Made by a program: the position numbers and the translations under genes. 64,000 nucleotides of DNA from Mixta intestinalis (GTDB lineage: Bacteria; Pseudomonadota; Gammaproteobacteria; Enterobacterales; Enterobacteriaceae): NCBI RefSeq assembly GCF_009914055.1, contig NZ_CP028271.1:1240001-1304000 (forward strand), written 5' to 3'. Under the pieces are notes generated by a model. The model was not told the origin of the DNA. It saw only the letters and a program-made list of their open reading frames with translations, and did not search any database. Numbering within the stretch: the stretch's first letter is position 1; the number at the start of each line of letters is the position of its first letter. Positions 8,078-15,340 of this stretch are shown here, piece by piece.

Positions 8078-9268
8078 TCAAATGCTTTCCTGGTTATCAG
8101 CCGCTGTTGCTGAAATATCACGTCGGGTAAATTGCAGAATATAGCCCAGCACAACCAGAAAGACGGTAAACAGCATTACCGAGCAGGTGGTCAGCAGCGG
8201 CTGGCTAAGCCAGCTGGAAACCGCCAGACTGGCGAAAAAACAGAGCCCCAGTTGCAGACAGTTTTGCAGCGCGGCGGCTTTACCCGTGTCGTGCGGAAAA
8301 GGAAGCAGTGCGTTTGCCACTACGACAGGATAGATAGCGCCATTAGCCAGTGCCATTCCACAAAATGGTGCCAGCAGCCCCCACAGCGTAGCGTGCCCGC
8401 TCAGCGCCACCATAAACAGAATAATCACGCTGCTCGCAAAGAAGCCCAGCAGGAAAGGAAGCAACGTTTTGCCGCTGCGCCGTTGCAGGGCTGCACGGCA
8501 GCCAAAGCCGCCAATCAGAAAAGCGATAGTTTGCGGAATATAGCTCAAACCGATGTCGGCCGGACTTAAACCGAGATCGTGCAGAATAAACGGCGAGCCG
8601 GTTAGCCAGGCGAAAAAGCTAGAGGAACAGGCGGCATAAATCAGCACGTTACCGCTAAAGATACGTGAGGCCAGCAGACGGAAAAAGCCGACACGTGGCC
8701 GCTCGGCGTGTGGGGTGACGGTTTTTTTGAGCGTCGCGGTAGCGAACAGCAGCGGCAGAGTAATCAGCAGCAGCACCAGGAAAATGATACGCCAGGAGAA
8801 ATGATTCAGTATCCACGCGCCTAACAGCGGGGCCAGCGCCGGTGACAGTGCCACCAGCGGCATAATCGTTGCAAACACGCGGTTGGCCTGTGCGCCGCGA
8901 TAGCGGTCAACCACCAGCGCCTGCCAGCTTACCGTCGCGGAGCAGACGCCTACCGCCTGGATAAAACGCAGGGTCAGCATCTGCCAGGTCTCGCTGGCCC
9001 ACAGCATACCGGCACAGCCCAGCGCGAACAGCGCCAGACCAAACAGCAGAACCGGCTTGCGTCCGAAGCGATCGGAAAGCGGTCCCCACACCAGCTGAGC
9101 GCAGGCGAAACCGCCAAGGAATACCGTCAGGCTGGCGCTGATGATGCCCGCTGAAGTATGAAAGCTGTCCTGCATGGCGGTGAAGGCGGGCAGATACATA
9201 TCAGTGGCGAGGAAGCCAAGCGTGCTGAGCAGCGCCAGGTAGAGCATAAATCCTTTTGAACCAGACAT
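8078..9268 (-). CDS. punC: purine nucleoside MFS transporter PunC (YdhC)
   Basis: This 396-residue protein has 12 membrane segments and belongs to the Bcr/CflA drug-resistance subfamily of MFS. The family loop motif GPLSDRFGRKPVLL is at about residues 62-75, and FLATDMYLPAF lies in the first helix. In E. coli PunC imports purine nucleosides such as adenosine and is activated by the divergent regulator PunR. The gene pair and the neighbouring purR match E. coli order. The C-terminal tail (TAADNQESI) is polar. Confidence 0.92.
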   Translation of the reverse strand: MSGSKGFMLYLALLSTLGFLATDMYLPAFTAMQDSFHTSAGIISASLTVFLGGFACAQLVWGPLSDRFGRKPVLLFGLALFALGCAGMLWASETWQMLTLRFIQAVGVCSATVSWQALVVDRYRGAQANRVFATIMPLVALSPALAPLLGAWILNHFSWRIIFLVLLLITLPLLFATATLKKTVTPHAERPRVGFFRLLASRIFSGNVLIYAACSSSFFAWLTGSPFILHDLGLSPADIGLSYIPQTIAFLIGGFGCRAALQRRSGKTLLPFLLGFFASSVIILFMVALSGHATLWGLLAPFCGMALANGAIYPVVVANALLPFPHDTGKAAALQNCLQLGLCFFASLAVSSWLSQPLLTTCSVMLFTVFLVVLGYILQFTRRDISATAADNQESI

Positions 9269-9378
9269 TTTTTTCTCATCATTAGCAGGTAAACAGACGG
9301 CGCGAGGTTAAAGGATGTTTTCTTTAATGTGAAACGTTAAAATTTGCCGGATGCTGTCAAATTTTTTGCAGGCAAAAT

Positions 9379-10314
9379 ATGTGGTCAGAACATGCGCTTG
9401 AAGTTATCGATGCCGTAGCACGTACCGGCAGTTTTTCAGCCGCCGCCAGCGAATTACATCGGGTTCCTTCCGCTATCAGCTATACGGTACGGCAGCTGGA
9501 GTCATGGCTGGCAGTACCGCTGTTTGAACGACGCCATCGCGATGTGGTGCTAACGGAAGCGGGCGAGCTTTTTATTCGCGAAGGGCGATCTGTTATCAAA
9601 AAAATGCTCGCCACGCGTCGGCAGTGCCAGCAGGTGGCTAACGGCTGGCGCGGGCAGCTCAGTATCGCTGTCGATCGGATCGTTAAGCCGCAGCGTACGC
9701 GCCAGCTGGTGCTTGATTTTTACCGACACTTTCCTGATATGGAACTCCTTATTACGACGGAAGTCTTTAACGGCGTCTGGGATGCGCTGGCGGATGGACG
9801 CGTGGATGTGGCGATTGGCGCTACCCAGGCCGTTCCGGTTGGCGGACGCTTTGCCTTTCGGGATATGGGCGCGCTGAACTGGCGCTGTGTGGTCAGCGCC
9901 GGGCATCCGCTGGCGGAAAAATCAGGTTGCCTGGAGGAGGATGATATTCGCCCCTGGCCTTCGCTGGTACTGGAAGATACCTCGCGTGCCTTACCGCGCC
10001 GTACCACCTGGACGCTGGATAATCAGCGGCGGCTGGTGGTGCCCGACTGGGAAAGCGCCTTTGATTGTCTGCGCGCCGGGCTGTGTGTCGGTATGGTGCC
10101 CGGTCATTTTGCCGCGCCGCCGTTGGCATCAGGCCTGCTAAAAGAGATCTCGCTGCCCGATCCTTTTCCAGACAGCCACTGCTGCGTCAGCTGGGCAGAA
10201 CAAAGCGGCTCGCCCGCGCTGCGCTGGCTGCTGGATTATTTAGGGGATACCGAGACGTTAAATCGGGAGTGGTTGCGGGAAGAGCAGGTTGCTCAGGAGA
10301 AGGTGCTCTCCTGA
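9379..10314 (+). CDS. punR: LysR-type regulator PunR (YdhB)
   Basis: The 311-residue protein has an N-terminal winged helix-turn-helix (about residues 5-62; GSFSAAASELHRVPSAISYTVRQLE) and a C-terminal effector domain. In E. coli PunR activates punC in response to purine nucleosides. The 110-bp intergenic region with punC is AT-rich and should hold its operator. The gene converges on purR with only a 10-bp gap. Confidence 0.9.
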   Translation: MWSEHALEVIDAVARTGSFSAAASELHRVPSAISYTVRQLESWLAVPLFERRHRDVVLTEAGELFIREGRSVIKKMLATRRQCQQVANGWRGQLSIAVDRIVKPQRTRQLVLDFYRHFPDMELLITTEVFNGVWDALADGRVDVAIGATQAVPVGGRFAFRDMGALNWRCVVSAGHPLAEKSGCLEEDDIRPWPSLVLEDTSRALPRRTTWTLDNQRRLVVPDWESAFDCLRAGLCVGMVPGHFAAPPLASGLLKEISLPDPFPDSHCCVSWAEQSGSPALRWLLDYLGDTETLNREWLREEQVAQEKVLS

Positions 10315-10324
10315 GCAGGAACAA

Positions 10325-11350
10325 TTAACGGCGATAGTCGCGGAACGGACCGTCGATAACCGAGCGACGCTCGATCAGCGTAGGATGCACTTCAATGGTG
10401 TGCGATACCTCGCGTTTGTTGACGATACGATCTAACAGCATATCGAAGGCGGCCTCGCCCAGCTGCTCTTTTGGCTGATGCACGGTAGTCAGCGCTGGCG
10501 TGAAATAGCGGGCGTTGCGTACGTTATCGTAGCCGATGACCGAGATATCCTGCGGTACGCGCAGGCCCATCTCATCTGCTGCGCAAATGGCGCCCATCGC
10601 CATAATATCGCCGCCGCAGAATACTGCGGTGGGACGCTGCTTTTGCGCCAGAATCTGCTGCATGGCGCGATAGCCCGATTCCGGTTCGAAGTCGCCCTGT
10701 ACGATCCATTCATCGCGTACGGTAACGCTGGCTTCGTTCATCGCCTTCATAAACCCGGCCAGTCGTCCGCCGCCGGTGTTGCGCTCCATCTGTCCGGGAA
10801 TAACGCCGATGTCGCGATGGCCACGCTCGATCAGATAGCGCCCGGCGATATAGCCGCCTTCAAAGGCGTTATCCAGCACGGTATCGGTAAAATCACCGCG
10901 TGATTCGCCCCAGTCCATGACTACCATCGGAATGTTGCGGTTCTCCTCAAGCATTTTTAACAGCGCTTCAGGGTATTCAGAGCACATAACCAGCAAACCA
11001 TCCACGCGCTTTTGCGCCATCATCGACAGGTAAGCCTGCTGTTTTTGCAAATCGTTATGGGCGTTGCCCAAAATCAGGGTATAGCCCTGTGCGAAACAGC
11101 GCGTCTCTATGGTCTCAATAATTTCAGCAAAATAGGGCGCTTCGCTGGAGGTCGCCAGCAGGCCAATCGACTTGGTGTGGTTAACTTTCAGGCTGCGCGC
11201 TACCGCGCTTGGTGAATAGTGTAGTTCCTTGATTGCTGCCCACACTGCTTCACGGGTATCTTCCGCGACAAAACGGGTCTTATTGATGACGTGTGATACC
11301 GTCGTGGTAGAAACGCCGGCACGCTTCGCGACATCTTTGATTGTTGCCAT
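10325..11350 (-). CDS. purR: purine repressor PurR
   Basis: The 341-residue LacI-family repressor has the E. coli length. The helix-turn-helix (ATIKDVAKRAGVSTTTVSHVIN), the hinge SPSAVARSLK near 48-57 and the periplasmic-binding-like core are all present. With hypoxanthine or guanine as corepressor it silences purine synthesis genes. A PurR box 45 bp upstream of the start indicates autoregulation. Confidence 0.97.
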   Translation of the reverse strand: MATIKDVAKRAGVSTTTVSHVINKTRFVAEDTREAVWAAIKELHYSPSAVARSLKVNHTKSIGLLATSSEAPYFAEIIETIETRCFAQGYTLILGNAHNDLQKQQAYLSMMAQKRVDGLLVMCSEYPEALLKMLEENRNIPMVVMDWGESRGDFTDTVLDNAFEGGYIAGRYLIERGHRDIGVIPGQMERNTGGGRLAGFMKAMNEASVTVRDEWIVQGDFEPESGYRAMQQILAQKQRPTAVFCGGDIMAMGAICAADEMGLRVPQDISVIGYDNVRNARYFTPALTTVHQPKEQLGEAAFDMLLDRIVNKREVSHTIEVHPTLIERRSVIDGPFRDYRR

Positions 11351-11395
11351 TAAAAAATAACTCCTGCGCCTATCATAACAGGTTGATAAGCCTGA

Positions 11396-11411
11396 TGTTA
11401 AACGTTTGCGT
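11396..11411 (-). promoter_or_regulatory. PurR operator (autoregulation)
   Basis: On the minus strand ACGCAAACGTTTAACA matches the PurR consensus ACGCAAACGTTTTCGT in its first 12 bases. It lies just upstream of purR. Confidence 0.8.
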
Positions 11412-11637
11412 CCCCATAGCGTAATTCAGCGTACCTGGCGATTGTCGTTATGCTGGCTGAGGTACGTCTGGCGGGCGGGACGTCTTTATAAAAAGGGACT
11501 AACAGCGGCAGTTGACCGCTGTTGCGCAACGCAAAGCGGGGATTCTACCAAGCTGGCGCAAAGAAAACGAGATTTTTACCGACGAGTATGGGAAAATCAA
11601 TCCCTCATTTTTTTTGTGGTTAATAAGGGAGGGCGGA

Positions 11638-11727
11638 TTGAGCACGGATTTGAAGCTGGCATTATGTACCGCCGCCGCAGCGCTGTCGTTGATTCTTGCG
11701 TTCAGCCTCACTGCTGCAACGCATTAG
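11638..11727 (+). CDS. ynhF: small membrane protein YnhF
   Basis: A 29-residue protein starts at TTG (11638) after a strong GGAGGGC ribosome-binding site. It begins with STDLKLAL and ends with SLTAATH, around a single hydrophobic helix. E. coli YnhF, as I recall it, is also 29 residues (begins STDLKFSL, ends GLTAALH) and sits between purR and sodB/mepH in the same relative orientation. It is a stress-associated small inner-membrane protein of unknown function. The Met start is replaced by TTG here. Confidence 0.85.
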   Translation: MSTDLKLALCTAAAALSLILAFSLTAATH

Positions 11728-11744
11728 GGAAAAGCCTCAGTAAT

Positions 11745-11777
11745 AAAAAAAGCCTGTCATCAGACAGGCTTTTTTTA
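11745..11777. terminator. bidirectional terminator between ynhF and mepH
   Basis: The stem AAGCCTGTC / GACAGGCTT with a very short loop is flanked by A and T tracts. It serves both ynhF (plus) and mepH (minus). Confidence 0.9.
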
Positions 11778-11789
11778 TTGCGCAACTGC

Positions 11790-12671
11790 TTAGCGAACGG
11801 TTCTGGGCGTCATCACCCGGCGTGCGCCAACATAATGCCGCTGCCAGTAATCATCGCTCAGCTGGCTAATCTGAATATCTTTACCGGTACGCGGTGACTG
11901 AATAAAGCGCCCGTTACCGAGATAAACACCAACGTGATCGGCAGCGCCGCGGTTAGTAATGCGGAAAAAGACCAGGTCGCCTTTTTCCAGCGCCCCACGG
12001 CTTACCGGAGCAGCATCGCGCAGGTGATACATCTCATTGGCGGTGCGGGGAATCTTAAATTTCAACACGTCTTTATAGGCATACCAGACCAGACCGCTAC
12101 AGTCGAAGCCGGTATGCGGCGAGGAACCGCCCCAGAGGTAAGGTTTACCCAGCTGATTCATCAGCTTATTCATTGCCGTTTCACGCGCCCGTTGATAACG
12201 CTCACGGTGCGCTCTGGTCAATACCAGCGGCCCGTGGGTCGCGTCAGTGAATTCAACTTCATCATGATGCAGTTCACCACGGTGATGTCCATAGCGCAAC
12301 TTAGCCGTTTTGATACTGCTCATTTTTGCGCTGCCGCTTTTGGCAGCGGTGACAGTAGCCGCGTGGTGACCTACCTTTGTCAGCCTGGCACTGCCGTTTT
12401 TCACCGGCTTGCTTTTCTTATTCAGCTTGCTTTTTTCAGCCGTCGTCAGGCGGGATTTTTTGCTGGTGGTTTTTACCGGGCGACGTTTGCGCCGTTCATC
12501 TTCACGGGCGCTCTTTTTATCAATTTTATGCTGGCTGGCCTTAACCGGTGCCTGTGGAGAAGCCTGCGCAACGTTAAAAAACAGTTGAGCAAAGGCCAGC
12601 ATAAAAAGCGCAATCAGTAAACGCATGGCGTAGCTACAATAAAGGCGCGATAAGCGCGCAAAGTTAAACAT
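11790..12671 (-). CDS. mepH: murein DD-endopeptidase MepH (YdhO)
   Basis: This periplasmic NlpC/P60 protein cleaves D-Ala-mDAP cross-links so that the cell wall can expand. The order is a signal peptide (hydrophobic LLIALFMLAFAQLFF, cleavage near AQA-S), a Lys/Ser/Thr-rich basic linker of about 100 residues, and then the catalytic domain with FDCSGLVWYAY (Cys) and DHVGVYLGNG (His), ending RRVMTP. There are two possible starts: 12671 (293 residues, similar to the E. coli N-terminus) and 12626 (278 residues). Neither has a clear ribosome-binding site. E. coli MepH is 271 residues long. Confidence 0.93.
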   Translation of the reverse strand: MFNFARLSRLYCSYAMRLLIALFMLAFAQLFFNVAQASPQAPVKASQHKIDKKSAREDERRKRRPVKTTSKKSRLTTAEKSKLNKKSKPVKNGSARLTKVGHHAATVTAAKSGSAKMSSIKTAKLRYGHHRGELHHDEVEFTDATHGPLVLTRAHRERYQRARETAMNKLMNQLGKPYLWGGSSPHTGFDCSGLVWYAYKDVLKFKIPRTANEMYHLRDAAPVSRGALEKGDLVFFRITNRGAADHVGVYLGNGRFIQSPRTGKDIQISQLSDDYWQRHYVGARRVMTPRTVR

Positions 12672-12987
12672 ATTTCTGTCGTAACGACAGACCCCTGAAG
12701 GCCAATTCTAATCTAACTTTTTCTGAAAAGGTAAAGCTTTTGCAGTAGATTAAACTTTAATTGCATTAAGATGTAAAAATAAGCGGAAACAGGCGCTTAT
12801 CCCAACGAAATTATTACCAGTTATTAATTAGTTTCCATTTTAGCGAAGTGACAGCAGCGTCGATTTTCTGTGCAATTTTTATTGGTTTCCCTGCCAGTAT
12901 TAACCTTACAGAAAATGTCGTTTTCAGTGACCCGTTACAGTCGCTACAATCATCTGACACGAAGCAAGCTATTTAAGGAAGGCAATT
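12672..12987. other. mepH-grxD divergent intergenic region
   Basis: A divergent AT-rich region of 316 bp must hold the promoters of both genes. I see no operator that I can name. The grxD ribosome-binding site (AAGGAAGG) is at 12975-12982. Confidence 0.5.
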
Positions 12988-13320
12988 ATGAGTACTGTTG
13001 AAAAAATTCAGCGCCAGATCGCAGAAAACCCGATCCTGCTGTACATGAAAGGTTCGCCAAAGCTGCCAAGCTGTGGTTTTTCTGCTCAGACGGTTCAGGC
13101 TCTCTCTGCCTGTGGCGAACGCTTCGCCTATGTGGATATCCTGCAAAATCCTGATATTCGCGCAGAGCTGCCGAAATATGCTAACTGGCCGACCTTCCCT
13201 CAGCTGTGGGTAGACGGCGAGCTGGTTGGCGGTTGTGATATCGTCATTGAGATGTTTCAGCGCGGCGAACTGCAAACGCTGATTAAAGAAACCGCCGAGA
13301 AGTATAAAGAAGCAGAATAA
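12988..13320 (+). CDS. grxD: monothiol glutaredoxin GrxD
   Basis: The 110-residue cytoplasmic protein has the monothiol active site CGFS (near residue 30), the glutathione-binding WPTFPQLWV and the GGCDI motif. Homodimers bind a [2Fe-2S] cluster with glutathione and pass it to acceptor proteins, partly with BolA partners. It is nearly the same length as E. coli GrxD (115). E. coli has the helicase gene lhr beside it, which is absent here. Confidence 0.96.
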   Translation: MSTVEKIQRQIAENPILLYMKGSPKLPSCGFSAQTVQALSACGERFAYVDILQNPDIRAELPKYANWPTFPQLWVDGELVGGCDIVIEMFQRGELQTLIKETAEKYKEAE

Positions 13321-13344
13321 GCTTCAGCGCAGCATAATTAGCAA

Positions 13345-13372
13345 GGGGCACCCGGAGTGGTGCCCTTTTTTA
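13345..13372 (+). terminator. grxD terminator
   Basis: The stem GGGCACC / GGTGCCC with a short loop is followed by TTTTTT, just past grxD. Confidence 0.85.
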
Positions 13373-13386
13373 TTGCCTGATACGAA

Positions 13387-14067
13387 CTATTTTTCCGCCG
13401 TCAGCATATTCTCGACAGACATGTCTTCTTCTACCGGCAGCGGTGGCCAGCCGCCCAGCCGTTTCCAGCGGTTTACCAGTTCGCAAAAAAGCTCGGTGGT
13501 GCGCTCGGTATCATACAGCGCGGAGTGCGCCTGGCTGGCGTCAAAGGCGATACCGGCTGCCTTGCAGGCTTTTGCCAACACCGTCTGACCAACCACCAGG
13601 CCGCTAAGCGCAGCGGTATCAAAGGTGGCAAACGGATGAAAAGGGTTACGCTTCAGGCCAACGCGCTCGGCGGCCGCCATCATAAAGCTGTGATCGAAAT
13701 TGGCATTATGGGCCACCATAATGGCGCGATTGCAGCCGCAATCTTTCAGGCCTTTACGAACCTGCTTGAATATTTCGTGCAGCGCATCATATTCACTGAC
13801 GGCACCGCGCAGCGGGTTATGGGGATCGATGCCGTTGAACGCCAGCGCTTCGGGTTGTAAAACCGCGCCTTCAAAAGGCTCGACGTGAAAATGCAGCGTC
13901 TGGTCACGCTGTAGCCAGCCGTCGGCATCCATCTTCAGCGTGATAGCGGCGATTTCCAGCAGCGCATCGGTTTTAGCATTAAACCCGGCGGTTTCCACAT
14001 CAATAACTACCGGATAAAATCCGCGAAAGCGGTCAGATAACGCATTCAGTTGTTTCGATTCAGACAT
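13387..14067 (-). CDS. rnt: ribonuclease T
   Basis: This DEDD-family 3'-5' exoribonuclease trims tRNA and 5S/23S rRNA 3' ends. The motifs are VVIDVETAGFNAKTDALLEIA (ExoI, D and E), HNANFDHSFM (ExoII) and HSALYDTE (ExoIII, H and D). With the start at 14067 (MSESKQL, GAG 6 nt before) it has 226 residues; the upstream ATG at 14073 is less likely. The C-terminal end is about 10 residues longer than E. coli Rnt (215). It follows gloA on the same strand, probably in one transcript. Confidence 0.95.
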   Translation of the reverse strand: MSESKQLNALSDRFRGFYPVVIDVETAGFNAKTDALLEIAAITLKMDADGWLQRDQTLHFHVEPFEGAVLQPEALAFNGIDPHNPLRGAVSEYDALHEIFKQVRKGLKDCGCNRAIMVAHNANFDHSFMMAAAERVGLKRNPFHPFATFDTAALSGLVVGQTVLAKACKAAGIAFDASQAHSALYDTERTTELFCELVNRWKRLGGWPPLPVEEDMSVENMLTAEK

Positions 14068-14168
14068 CAGCATCTCATTGGCGAAAAATTGCAGCGCGTA
14101 TTATGGCAAATTTCGCCGCAGCTTGCAGCAGCCGGAAAAAGAAGGGCGTCCGCAGACGCCCTGAAAAC

Positions 14169-14576
14169 TTACTGGCCGAGCCCCTGTCCCGCCTGTTTAT
14201 TTTCAATCAGTTCGATTTTGTAACCGTCCGGATCTTCCACGAAGGCGATAATGGTACTGCCGCCTTTGACCGGGCCCGCTTCACGGGTTACGTTGCCGCC
14301 AGCCTGACGAATTTTTTCGCAGGTTGCCGCAACATCATCCACGCCCAGCGCGATGTGGCCGTAAGCGTTGCCCAGATCGTATTTTTCCACGCCCCAGTTG
14401 TAGGTCAGTTCAATAACCGCGCCTTCGCTTTCATCGCTGTAGCCAACGAACGCCAGACTGTATTTATACTCCTGATTTTCGCTTTCACGCAGCAGGCGCA
14501 TGCCCAGTACACGCGTATAAAAATCGAGGGAGCGCTGCATATCGCCAACGCGCAGCATGGTATGAAGTAAGCGCAT
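14169..14576 (-). CDS. gloA: glyoxalase I (lactoylglutathione lyase)
   Basis: The 135-residue Ni2+-dependent VOC-fold enzyme isomerises the methylglyoxal-glutathione hemithioacetal to S-lactoylglutathione. It has the same length and start (MRLLHTMLRVGDM) as E. coli GloA. The metal ligands are His5, Glu56, His74 and Glu122 in the family, and matching stretches are seen here (LLHTML, AVIELTYNWG, YGHIALGV, GYKIELIE). The start at 14576 has TCTCCT complement (AGGAGA) just before it. In E. coli it is cotranscribed with nemR-nemA; here nemA is missing and a degenerate NemR box lies about 100 bp upstream. Confidence 0.97.
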   Translation of the reverse strand: MRLLHTMLRVGDMQRSLDFYTRVLGMRLLRESENQEYKYSLAFVGYSDESEGAVIELTYNWGVEKYDLGNAYGHIALGVDDVAATCEKIRQAGGNVTREAGPVKGGSTIIAFVEDPDGYKIELIENKQAGQGLGQ

Positions 14577-14674
14577 AGTTTTCTCCTGAAAAAAGAGTGT
14601 CATCATCCGATAACGGTCAAAAAAGCGTAGTACAAACGTGCGATTCAGGGGACGGAACTGGGAGGACAAAGAAA

Positions 14675-14689
14675 TAGACCAGTCGTCTT
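14675..14689 (-). promoter_or_regulatory. degenerate NemR-like box before gloA
   Basis: TAGACCA-g-TCGTCTT shares one perfect arm and 5 of 7 bases of the second arm with the nemR operator at 15317-15332, but its spacer is one base shorter. It may let NemR act on gloA directly, or it may be a remnant next to the deleted nemA. Confidence 0.4.
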
Positions 14690-14708
14690 GAAGCGCACGT
14701 TTTTTAAT

Positions 14709-15302
14709 TTAGCTGGACGGCAACAGCTGTAAAATTGCCGCCAGCGCATGGGTTAACGCGCTGCCGTCACGACGTATCTTGCTCTGTAAACTGGCACCCA
14801 GCCAGAGCGAGTAGAGCGTCTGGGCCATCACATCTGGATCAAGGCTGAACGGTAATGCGCGCTGAGCTGCCGCGTTGCGTAATACCGATGCCAGAATCGC
14901 CGTTTGTGCGGCTGCGCCGCGTTCCAGCGCCAGCCGCATCTCTTCAGAGAGATCGCACACTTCCGCCGAAATTTTTACTGCCAGACAATTTTCTATGTGA
15001 CCGGTTTCGCGAAAGCGCTGCTCGGCCTGTTGATAATAGCGCAGTAAACGTTCCCGTGGCGTATCCTGATGGCTGGCGAACCAGCCGGACATATCCTGTT
15101 GCAGAGCGCTGAAATAGCGTTCAAGCATCGCCACGCCAAAGGCTTCTTTCGAGCGAAAATAGTGGTAAAACGATCCCTTCGGCACGCCAGCCCGGCTGAG
15201 CAGTTCGCTCAGGCCCATGCCGGTAAAACCGCGCTGTAAACAAAGCTGCTCGCCGATAGCGAGCAGATGTTCACGGGTATCTTGTCGGGTCGTTTTACTC
15301 AT
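14709..15302 (-). CDS. nemR: TetR-family electrophile/HOCl-sensing repressor NemR
   Basis: The 197-residue protein has an N-terminal TetR helix-turn-helix (GLSELLSRAGVPKGSFYHYFRSKEAFG) nearly identical to E. coli NemR. The redox Cys of the family is kept in NCLAVKISAEVCDL (Cys106-like and Cys116-like). NemR releases DNA when oxidised or alkylated by HOCl, methylglyoxal or N-ethylmaleimide, and so derepresses nemA and gloA in E. coli. Here nemA is absent and only gloA follows. A perfect palindromic operator sits 15 bp before its start. Confidence 0.93.
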   Translation of the reverse strand: MSKTTRQDTREHLLAIGEQLCLQRGFTGMGLSELLSRAGVPKGSFYHYFRSKEAFGVAMLERYFSALQQDMSGWFASHQDTPRERLLRYYQQAEQRFRETGHIENCLAVKISAEVCDLSEEMRLALERGAAAQTAILASVLRNAAAQRALPFSLDPDVMAQTLYSLWLGASLQSKIRRDGSALTHALAAILQLLPSS

Positions 15303-15316
15303 AGCGTTCAGAGTAA

Positions 15317-15332
15317 TAGACCAGTTGGTCTA
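15317..15332. promoter_or_regulatory. NemR operator
   Basis: TAGACCAGTTGGTCTA is a perfect 7-2-7 palindrome 15 bp upstream of nemR and matches the known NemR box TAGACC-N4-GGTCTA. Confidence 0.85.
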
Positions 15333-15340
15333 ATGCAACC

